Source of the DNA: Diadema setosum
Taxonomy: Eukaryota > Echinodermata > Echinoidea > Diadematoida > Diadematidae
Direction: 5' to 3'
NCBI RefSeq assembly: GCF_964275005.1
Contig: NC_092697.1
Location: 11,649,227-11,713,226 of the forward strand
Length of the DNA stretch: 64,000 nucleotides
Below the pieces are notes generated by a model that saw only the letters and a list, made by a program, of their open reading frames with translations, ran no database searches and was not told the DNA's origin. Shown here piece after piece: positions 49,328-58,721 of the stretch (the first letter of the stretch is position 1; each line of letters starts with the position of its first letter). The translations under genes and the position numbers were made by a program.

Positions 49328-50045
49328 GGCCAAAAAAAAAAAAAAATTGTTGCATTGGCGTAACCCGCCCGACCCTAAAAATTCCGCCGACCCCATGTTT
49401 TTTTATTTTTTTTTTGCTATCGATATCAAATATCTTGTTGATTGCGATCGCGATCGCACAAACCCGGAAGTGGAAACGGCTCTGGGGATATCGGATGTAC
49501 GAGGGAGAGATCTAGCGCCTCGCATAAGCCTTCCTTGATCAGTACGTCATCTGTTTCCAACACGGACACGTACTCTAACAAGATTTATTCAGTGTATACG
49601 TAGCATTCAGACTGCGATGTATTGTGCACAGTTTTGCCGTAGGTTTCTTGTGTGGAGAACTTACACGAATCTGTATATGTGGGACTGTAATAGAGATCGC
49701 CGTGTGCGATGAAAAGATCGTACATATTGGTCAATTTGCATCTATCTTATCTAAGTCAAAATAGTAAAATATGAAGTGAAAACATTCAGGATAGGGATTT
49801 CAACATCTTTAAATTCTGTGAAGGGGTATAATTCCAGTAATATCGGCCTCATAAATGATTTGTAGAATAGATGAACACAGCACATTCGGTGCAGCAGTTG
49901 TAACTGTTTACTGAGCTGAGCACGAGTTTTACACGTAAAATGCAGGTAGCAAAAAAACAAAAAAAAACAAAAAAAAAATCCGCCCGACCGACCCTATTTG
50001 AAAATCTCATGTTACGCCAATGCAACAATTTTTTTTTTTTTGGCC
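49328..50045. mobile_element. 718-bp terminal-inverted-repeat element (family G), flanked by TTA
   Basis: The ends are ggcc, an A run, then ttgttgcattggcgtaac, repeated inverted at the right end, giving repeats of about 34 bp. TTA stands directly outside both ends (49325-49327, 50046-50048), consistent with a 3-bp target duplication. Just inside each end ccgcccgaccct occurs in the same orientation on both sides. The interior is CpG-richer than the flanks and includes gcgatcgcgatcgc, with no long frame. Confidence 0.8.
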
Positions 50046-50153
50046 TTACTGGGCAGTCGTCATTACCACCATGCTAAAGCCAGTTCATGACAGTGACACA
50101 ATGGTGTGTAAACAAATACCCAGTGCCTCGTCTATCTCTTGCTTTTTTTGGTC

Positions 50154-50447
50154 TGCTGGGGATGATTGTTCCAATCCTTGTGGGATTCATTTAAGAGTAC
50201 ATTATATCTACTGTTGTGTGAAAATTATTTGCTTCAGAATGGTCTCATACATGCTGTATTGAAGTAATGTGCAATTAAATGTTTCCCGATCACCCTGTCA
50301 TTGTACAGGCATGCTAACCTGGAAACATTAAACTGCACATTACTTGAATATGAGACCATTCTGAAGCAAATAATTTTCACACAACAATAGATATATAATG
50401 TACTCTTAAATGAATCCCACAAGGATTGGAAGAATCATCCCCCAGCA
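50154..50447. mobile_element. Foldback element, about 130-bp arms (family I)
   Basis: The left arm 50154-50286 and right arm 50321-50447 are reverse complements apart from an extra segment of about 8 bases in the left arm and scattered changes. The ends are tgctggggatgatt and its complement. The loop is about 34 bases. The two mirrored open frames here are the same arm read twice. Confidence 0.88.
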
Positions 50448-52917
50448 TTCCCACTGATTCCCACTGATCAGTTACTAGCCATCCCCTTTAAGGCATGATA
50501 AAAAAGTTACATTGTCATTCATGTCATCCTTCCTGTTCTCAAGCATATAATAATGACATATTTTGTGTCTGATGAGTCTTTCATTTTATGTTTCTGTTTG
50601 TTCTTGTCACAGAGAGAATCAGGCTATTTGGTGAAATGCATCAGTTCTCCGTATTCTCATTGACTTCTTTGTTGGTAGGAAAATGTTCTAGCAGGCACAC
50701 TCTAATCATCCTAAGTTTTGTTTAGAATTTTTTTTTTTTTTTTAAAATTCCCTGTCTTTCTTTCTATTTTCATGAATTTAGCGAGTTGGGTGTACTATTC
50801 GCAAATTTAACAACAAGCTAAGATAACTCTGATCCAAACATGAATGTGATTTGCACCTGTTCATTTCTATGTTCATTATTGTACTCTACAATCACAAATT
50901 AAACCACTTGCCAAGTTTTTGGGAATTCCCAATTCGCAAAAAAAGAAAAGAAAAAAAAATGACTTGATTTTATATGCCATGTACAGTAATCTTCAAGTCT
51001 GTGCATGAAGCATTCAATTCTAGCAAGCCAGGGTATAGCACAATGGGTGTAGTTGCCAATTGTGCATACACATGAAGGTGGCAAAACTCACTGTGTTTCT
51101 CCAGTGCTTTGTATTAACACAGTTTTTTTTTTTTTCTTGTTACGGTATCAATTAAAAGCTCAAACATAGCAAGTTATGATATGGTAATATTTTGCCAATG
51201 AGCGAGTGAGCCAGTCGGAGTCCACGTAATTAGCTGTCACCTGGGTCACATGACCGGGGCAAATCCACGACGCAGCAAAGAGGGTAATAGGAGGGAGGAA
51301 GAGGGATGTTACACCGAGGGTACCTTGATTATGTAATGCCCATTTCTGGTCTCCATGAGAGAGAAAAGAGTAAAATGTTTCAATCAAATTAAGGCGTACC
51401 CCCTTGTTAACTAACCAGTCTAATTTCCACCAAAATTTCCTTTTCAAATGTATTTAGGTTACATCTGCCATCTTGGGTTTCCAAATTTAATAGAAGTCAC
51501 ATTACGTGCCAGTTCAAAAGTTCAGATTATGTATCTACATAGAAGAATATATGTGACCCGCTAGATTGGAAATTTCAAAATTTTATGTACAAACTATATG
51601 GCAAGTTGTGAGGGGATGACATGGTCACTTTGCCATTTGCATTCATATTGACTGTTCAAGAACTGTTTCCTGAAAAATTAGTGAAACGTCAAAATGTCAT
51701 AACGTCCTTATTTTTCACCTGATTTCAGTCAAAATTTCACCGTTGAACTTGTAATATTTCAAAATGTCATAACGTCCTTATTTTTCACCTGATTTCAGTC
51801 AAGATTTCACCATTGAACTTGTAATATTTTACTCTTTGTTATCAGACTAACTTATATTTGTCCAGGATTTCCCCTTTATTAAGAGGACCAATACATTCAG
51901 CATTGTGATACCAGATTGGTGGCCAGCTTGTATCACTTCCTCAGTTTTTAAATAGCAATGGAGACTTTCTTGCCACCTTCTACCAGTCCCCTAGAATGTT
52001 CATCTTCCCATCACTGATATGTGAATAGCTTCTCGTATTAATTCGATCCCATCCTTTCTATGAGGTGTGTCATTGGAGCTGTTTGATTTTTGACCCAGAA
52101 CATAGCATTGAGGAAACGGATCCAGTTTTTGCATAGTAGGCACCCTCCGTGGATGTTTGTCCATAATATATCCCTTTTGCCGAGAGTGCAGACATAGCCA
52201 AACCTCGGGTAAACTTTGCCCATAGGATATCCTGAATCAACTTCTGGCACCAGACTGATTTTTTTCTTTCTTTAGAGGGAATTTTAGGGATTTTCCACTT
52301 CTCTGTCCCCAAATTCAGACATCATGTTTGAACAGTAGCTAGGTTGCATTATGGCAGTATTGTTCAGAGATACAGCCACGCCTCATATAACTTTTCAAGA
52401 TCAGATACATGTGCTCTTCTGTTGTATTTGCATCAACTGCACACACACACACACACATAAAAAAAAAAAAACACTCTTTGGACATAATTGCTTGTTGGTT
52501 ATATATTATACAGTTACAACAAGTCCCTATACTTCATGTGTTATTTGGATATAGCTAGGAAAAAACCATGTAATCAATAACTGGTTTGAAAACATGCTAG
52601 GATTAGCAATGATTATGTTCAATTTCTGGGTTTTCATCATTTCCTGTCATTTGGCTCATTATCATTATCATTAATCTTTGTATTCCTTTCTTTTATAGGA
52701 TGACTATCTATCAGAGACAAACACCATTCCTATGGACACTAGGATTTTGTGGACTTTCTTTCAAACCTGTTATGTGAAGAAACTGCAGAGATGAAGAACT
52801 AAAAGATCTCTCTTTTTAGAATTCATGTATGGCTTCAAAGCCACACATTACTAGTGATTGGAGAGTTTTGTATCATTTCACAAAAATCATCCCACCCTGC
52901 AAGATTTTGTCACTTCC
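50448..52917. other. No gene recognised
   Basis: Mostly unique AT-rich sequence containing the 70-bp tandem duplication at 51690-51829. A good-looking acceptor at about 52699 (pyrimidine tract then ttatAG|GATGAC) is followed by only a short frame with no recognised motif. Confidence 0.5.
51690..51829 (+). repeat. 70-bp tandem duplication
   Basis: 51690-51759 is repeated at 51760-51829 with about two substitutions. The unit begins caaaatgtcataacgtcctt. The near identity points to a recent duplication. Confidence 0.9.
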
Positions 52918-53220
52918 CCCTGCTGCATCTGCTCTTCTATTCGTCCTCATTTTCTCTTTCTCTTTCTCTTCCATTTTGTCCATCTCTGTCACCTCCTTTT
53001 CCGTTTTCCATCTTGAATTTCTTCTTTTTCTGTTTTGCTCTTCCTCCTATTGTGCCTTTCCCCTTCTTTTCCTCCGGCTCCTTTTCTTACTCCTCTTCTT
53101 TCTTCATCCCCTTTATTTTTCTTTTCCTTGGCTTTCCTTTTTCCCTCTGCTTTGTCCCTGTCTCATCTATTTCCCTTTTTCTCTTCCTTCTTTTCTTCCT
53201 CCTCTTCCTTGTTCTTCATC
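52918..53220 (+). repeat. 300-bp polypyrimidine tract
   Basis: The plus strand is overwhelmingly C/T for about 300 bases (ctt, cct and ttc words) with few purines. The serine/phenylalanine/leucine-rich frames are its translations. Mirror-repeat segments could form triplex DNA. It ends where the family A element at 53247 begins. Confidence 0.85.
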
Positions 53221-53246
53221 TGAGTTGTCCCTCCTCCTTTTTCTTC

Positions 53247-53639
53247 TTAAAGGGATGGTATAGTATTGGTGGAGATGAGAATTGGGCTTTTAACTTTTTG
53301 CGAGATACCAAGAAAACACTTATGAAATAGTACAGAGCATACCATTCTAAGAGGAATTCAAAGTTTATTTGATGAAAATCGAGTTTGGAATAACTGAAAC
53401 ATCCAAAAACAAAGTAAAACAAAGCGATCGTAAAAAGGTGTGGGTCCCACATTTTATTAGAATTGCTCTGTTTTGGATATTTCAGCCATTTCAAAACCAA
53501 TTTTCATCAAATATACATTGAATCCCTCATGGAATTCTGTGTTCTTTCATATTTCATATTAGAAGTTTCTCATTATCTCACCAAAAAATGTTAGAAACCT
53601 GAAATTAGGTCTCAACCAAAACTATACCATCCCTTTAAA
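53247..53639 (-). mobile_element. MITE family A, copy 3 (full length, inverted)
   Basis: 393 bp from ttaaagggatggtatagt to actataccatccctttaa, the reverse complement of copy 2 at about 90%. Non-coding. Confidence 0.9.
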
Positions 53640-53678
53640 GTTGTTGCTACATATTCTGTGTCTGACAAGTTAACAAAT

Positions 53679-53925
53679 GAAGAGTTTGTTTGCAAAATCC
53701 GATAAGTCCATATTTGCCGTATGGAGATATTTGCGATTAAAGGTCAAGAAAAATAAAGAGAATAATACGAAAATTTTTGCTTCTTTTGACCATGACTTCA
53801 AAAATGTACCTTTATATGTAGTGACCAATATATCATTTAAAAGGTGTTATTTTGTACTTTATGACAGAGACCGCACTTTAAAATCTTCAAAAATGGACTT
53901 ATTGGTTTTTGCAAACAAACTCTTC
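53679..53925. mobile_element. MITE family C, copy 2
   Basis: The inverted ends are gaagagtttgtttgcaaaa and its complement. The interior matches copy 1 (20571-20827) closely, including gaccaatatatcattt. It lies only 39 bases from the family A copy. Confidence 0.85.
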
Positions 53926-55111
53926 AAATTATGTTTTCTTTCAGTGCGACTTCCTACACTTGCTTGTCATTGCTTGTATTCACATGAAGTTATCTTGAAT
54001 GATACTGATCGTGTTGAGTGATCAATGCAAATCACAATATGAGCAGTTTATGTACACTGTTCAATTTATGGAGTGTTTTTATTAGAGCTCATTTCAGAGT
54101 CTTTTCACTTCTGCTCTCGTGTTAAAAGGGGAAATTAATCTTAGAGCGAACGGCAATTGCCGTAATCCACCACTAATTACTGCCTGTAACTGCTTTGCCA
54201 CACTGATGTGTTAATTGACAGGATAGGTAGGACTAACTTTCATAGGGATGAGCTGCAATGTCAGAGATTGGATGTTTTGTATGTGTTGTAGCCATTATGT
54301 TTTATTGCCAGGGCTGCCGGGCTGCATTTCCTTCCATAGATTGGAAGCCACTGACCATTCATAGATTGCATGTGTGTCCAGCCAGCTAGGGACTTTTATT
54401 ATCATGTATCATCACCTCACTCTGTGTAGTCTGTGCTCAAGTTGTTTGGTGACTTTTTTTTTTTAAGACTTACAGGTTACTGTAAATATTGAAATTTCAA
54501 TTTCGCGTGACATGAAACTAGTCCAAAAAGTGCTTGCATAGATTTTTTTGTGCATAATTTATTGTTGTTATTATTATTTTAGTTTTTCTTCACATTCACT
54601 ATTCCTGTAGTGTGTAATGTGAGTCAGTTTATGTTTTTTAGTATTAACCATTAAGGCAGGGATGAGCTGTATGAAGTGCTCATTCAATTTTGTCATGACC
54701 ACCTGTGAAATAGAAAACGCATGAAACTTCTGCTTGTACAGTACAGTGATCTATGCTGTAATTTACCCTGCTGTCCATGTCTGTTGCAGAAAAATTGCAA
54801 TGAATGTTCGTATAATAATAGTAATTTTGATTGAATGTTTGAGTTATGGTAATTTTCCTCACTTGCTTCAAGTGATTAGATACATATATTGTGTTTTGTT
54901 GGATTAAAATCATCTGAAAGTATGACTCTTAAAGATTTGGCAAAATTGTGAATATCAAATTAAGACATGGGAAGATGAATCATAACATGAAGTCAAGAAA
55001 TCATTTGTGACTCTGTGATTGACTGGATTTTTTTTTTTTTGATATTTGTATGTTTTAGGATTCTCTGCTGGAATGTGCATCATGCCCTATTAATGTTTTG
55101 GTTTTCACAGC
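53926..55111. other. No gene recognised
   Basis: AT-rich unique sequence without a supported exon. Confidence 0.5.
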
Positions 55112-55207
55112 ACCATGAGTATCTTGATTGTTATGATGATGATTATTATTATTAAGTTATTATTATTATCATTATTATTATTATTATCATCATTATTATT
55201 ATTATTA

Positions 55208-55296
<89 letters not shown>

Positions 55297-55440
55297 GCTT
55301 TGATGAAGATGCTGATGCTGATAATGATAATAATGATGACAATAATGATAATAATGATAATAATAATAATAATAATGATAATAATAATAGTAATAATAGT
55401 AATAATATTTATAATAATAGAAAATGATAATGATAATAAT
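55112..55440. repeat. (TTA)n followed by (AAT)n, self-complementary arrays
   Basis: About 55130-55296 is mainly TTA/TCA units and about 55316-55440 mainly AAT/GAT units, separated by a spacer around gctttgatgaagatgctgat. The halves can pair with one another. The leucine-rich and methionine/isoleucine-rich frames are artefacts of the arrays. Confidence 0.85.
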
Positions 55441-55454
55441 GTATTATTACCAGA

Positions 55455-55921
55455 AGCACTCAGAGAGCCCGGCCCTCCACCAAGCAGCTAATTTCCACCA
55501 ATAATCCTGTCCTTCCAGAGATCAGTGATTTCCACCCATACGTATTGCATGCTAAAAATCATCCAAATTCCCAAATATCGAAGGCTTTTGTTACGTCATC
55601 AACCCTCAGCTGCGCGGCGCGCCTCGCAGTAGAGCACGCACTTTAGTGTGCGTTTGAAAACCTCAAAAATATGCAGCTTGAACTCCCAAGGTAGGGTCAA
55701 GTTCATTGACCCTACCTGCCAAAATATCGATAATCCTTCATAAAATCCATAAAAGTTTCCAGATTACTGCCAAAATTTAATCATCTGTTCCGTATGTCAT
55801 TCTCAACCTTTCCTGCAAGTTTCATCCAAATCCGTTCGCAACTTTTTGAGTTATTTTGCACACAGACAAACAAACAAATGGTAACGAAGACATAACCTCC
55901 TCCCTTGGCGGAGGTAATTAC
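55455..55921. mobile_element. Repeat family E, partial copy 3
   Basis: It ends in cctcctcccttggcggaggt, matching the cggaggt ends of family E, preceded by acacagacaaacaaacaaat. The other end is not clear. Confidence 0.45.
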
Positions 55922-56387
55922 TACTACTACCTCTTCTTCTATTATTATTATCATTATTGATATCATCGTCAATATCATTGTACAGCTCAGTTTATTTAAT
56001 AGCAAACTTTGCTGGTTTTCTAAAATTGAGCCCCCACAATGGTGAAACAGTGTGAGGTCCCACAGTCCCACATGTGTAGATTTTTCCCCCAGTTTCAATT
56101 TGAATATTATTAACTTCTTTTCTGGAGGCAAAGACCCCTTTAAAGACAATACTTCAGGATGAGTAAACACCTTACGTGTGCACGTAGAGCATTCGTGCCT
56201 GCCACACAAATGACATCCGTGTCATTGGGGTTGAGTGTGTGTGGCACGGAATGGCTACAAGAGAAGTAGCGGCTACTGTAGGGGCCTTCTGTGAAATATA
56301 CCCAAAATGATGTCATTCTTCCAGGTGGTCAGATTTGTTTGTGTGCAGATCTTCTTGCTAGCAGGTTGTGCCAGGTGCAGTCTGTAC
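55922..56387. other. No gene recognised
   Basis: Unique sequence between a family E end and a family B element. No exon was recognised. Confidence 0.5.
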
Positions 56388-56963
56388 TTTTAAAGGGGAA
56401 TGAAACGCAAAGCAGTGGGTTGAGTGAAAGCAGAATTATTGGTATGATACATAAGTACATTGTACATCAGTGAAAGTTTGGGGTAAATCAGACAGTCTGT
56501 TCAAAAGTTATGGTTTTGTAAACTTTTGGTGCCACCATTTCTAGATGAGAAGACTATGTCAGTTTGTGACCTCACAATGGAAAAAGATGTGAATGCTAAT
56601 CCAACATATTTTCCCTTTTCAAGCATGATGAAAGAGCTCTTTTAGAAAACACAGGGAGTGATATTATCCGTAATATTATATGTCAGTAACAAGTTGAGGA
56701 AATGTGTACTTTTCCTGTAAAATAGAATTTCATTGAATTTTCTTTATATTTTCTTTATAAACAATACATGTATGTTATTCTCCATATGTGACGTCATAGG
56801 CTGATGCAGTCTTCTTTAGCAACGGCAGCACTAAAACATTAAAGATTTGTATCCTTTGAACGGATTGTCTGATTTTCCTCAATCTCTCGCTGATGTGTTC
56901 TACTTGCACTTTTATTGCTGCATTTACTCAATCCACAGGGAGTTGCATTTTTTTCTCTCTTAA
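56388..56963. mobile_element. Foldback element family B, copy 3
   Basis: It starts ttttaaaggggaatgaaacg and ends near tttctctcttaa. The inverted ends share attgagtgaaagcag-like and gatgagaagact-like phrases with copies 1 and 2. This is the most diverged of the three. Confidence 0.7.
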
Positions 56964-57370
56964 AAAACCCAGTTGTCATACAACACCAGCTTGTCACCCT
57001 TAGTTTCCATGATTGAATTTCCTTGGGAATGTTGTAGAGATTTGGAGGTTTTCTCAGCAAATAAGCTAAACTTGTTCCTGTTGATTGGATGCAGACAAAG
57101 CCGAGAAATCAGGCACTACAATGAATCCAATACAGTGGAATTTTTGAAAGGGTGTGCCATTTACATGCATTGAAATACATTTTAATGTTCATCACCCATC
57201 ATACTTTGTACTGCCATGGATCAGGAGACAAAGTCCACCATCCCTCCTTGGTTACTTGAATCATGGACCTAATGTCTGTGCTTGAATGAAGTCAGTCATT
57301 TCAAGAGAACCGTAAGGTGCCTGTTATTGAATGTCAGAAGAGTTTTCTACAAAAACTGCCTCGAGATATA
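56964..57370. other. No gene recognised
   Basis: Unique sequence. A plus frame at 56973-57173 has no recognised motif or good splice signals. Confidence 0.5.
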
Positions 57371-57856
57371 GGCTGCGTTTATCTAAAAAATTTCTGAGGC
57401 AGAATCACAATCCTAAACGCGTTTGAGGCATTTTCAGGGGTTAGATAAACGCAACAGTGTTTTCAAACGCGTTTAGAAACGCTGTTTTGAAACGCCATGC
57501 AAAGGGCATTTTGAAACGCGTTTGAGACCACAATCGCCGTTCTGTGAGTAGATAAACGCAATGCTGTTTTGAAACGCATTTATATCTCAAGGTCAGATCC
57601 TAGCTGTTTCCGATTGTGCTCTCTACCCATTATTTGTTTGTGACTGATGAGACACGTTTGGTGGTATGCAGTTGACCTTTACTTCCTAGGTCAAACGGCG
57701 CAAAGCAGCTGCACAGTGACAACACTTGAATCGCGATTGTATGATGGTTAGATAAACGCTGCACCCTGAGAATCGTGTTTCAAACCACGTTCGCAAACAC
57801 CGTTCCAAACGCGTTTTGAAACGTGATTCTCTCTCTGAAGTTAGATAAACGCAGCC
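57371..57856. mobile_element. 486-bp MITE (family H) with repeated agataaacgc and aaacgcgttt sites
   Basis: The termini are ggctgcgtttatct and its exact complement agataaacgcagcc. ATA flanks both ends (57368-57370, 57857-57859). agataaacgc recurs internally at 57443, 57550 and 57750, and the palindrome aaacgcgttt occurs at 57415, 57465, 57514 and 57807. Such arrays of terminal and subterminal motifs are typical transposase-binding layouts. No coding sequence. Confidence 0.8.
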
Positions 57857-58510
57857 ATAATCATACATTGACTTTGAGACATATACAGTGTACTTTCAGC
57901 ACTTTGTTCCACTTGTCAATAAAGCGAAAAATACGAGCAATGACTGATACATACTCAAGTGTCCTTCTCATAATCGCTCACACATATAAGGTGAAGATCA
58001 AACAAGATTTACGTGTCATATGACTCAAGTTCACTACTTTTCACTTCACCATAATTTTGCTTTATGCACAAGCAGAACTTCACAATCTTATGGAACCTGT
58101 CGATCTGCAACCCTGTTGTATCAGGGAGTTGGGGATCTCCCTGAGAATACCAACGCGATTGCATAAATTTTACATTGCATGAATTACTGTAATAAACTTT
58201 TTTTCTTTTCTTTTTTTAATGGGAGCCCAAAGCCTCAAACTTCAAATTTGAAACAATTAGCAACAACAATGACATACATTATATGGCAGGTAGCAAGAGG
58301 TAACAGTGAAAATGTTGTTAATACATAATTGCTTGGACATTTGTATGACAATAGTGATCGTGTATCGGTGTCAGTTTGAGCACAACATGGTTTGCAGGGT
58401 CGTAAATAAGGTCGGAATCCCTGTTTACAGCTTTTTAAAACAAAACAGGACCAAACAAAAGATACATAGTGTTAATAGAGTTTGATGTCTAAATCGTGAC
58501 AAGGCTGACA
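57857..58510. other. No gene recognised; possible 3' flank of a minus-strand gene
   Basis: AT-rich. tttaat at 58215-58220 reads ATTAAA on the minus strand and could serve the exon at 58511-58721 as a polyadenylation signal. Otherwise nothing is seen. Confidence 0.4.
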
Positions 58511-58721
58511 TCATGCAGGCGTACAGCGAGAGCCTGGACAGGCTTCGCTGGGAGTCTGAACAGGTGACGGGGTGATCTCCCTGCCCTCCTGCTCCACCCT
58601 GGGGTCATGTGACCAGGTCTTTTGTTGTCTGTCGTTGACCCGTTTTTGAAGAATGATGTCATCCCCCTGCGAAGGAGCTGTGACATTTTCGATGACGAGG
58701 TTCTGTTGGATTTCGACTCCC
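58511..58721 (-). CDS. Possible terminal coding exon of an unknown minus-strand gene
   Basis: On the minus strand, a frame follows the acceptor ttgctttggccAG with one base completing the previous codon, then 69 codons to TGA. The peptide begins GVEIQQNLVIENV, includes DDIILQKRVNDRQQKTW, and ends PSEACPGSRCTPA. It is hydrophilic, with balanced charge and third positions of about 60% GC in a genome near 37%, which favours real coding. Two other frames through the same patch are also open, so the frame choice rests on composition and the splice site. No family was recognised and no upstream exon was found. Confidence 0.35.

Noticed and set aside
50020..50422. Two mirrored ORFs (VKIICFRMVSY shared)
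   Set aside because: The same foldback arm is read in both directions, so these are not genes.
52701..52792. Possible terminal exon after ttttatAG (DDYLSETNTI frame or the phase-2 frame)
   Set aside because: The acceptor is good. The protein-like frame has the wrong phase for the FYB-like gene, and the phase-correct frame is not coding-like.
52829..53330. Serine/phenylalanine/leucine-rich membrane-like ORFs
   Set aside because: All frames of the polypyrimidine tract are open. There is no start or splice support.
55115..55491. Poly-leucine and Met/Ile-rich ORFs
   Set aside because: Products of the TTA and AAT arrays.
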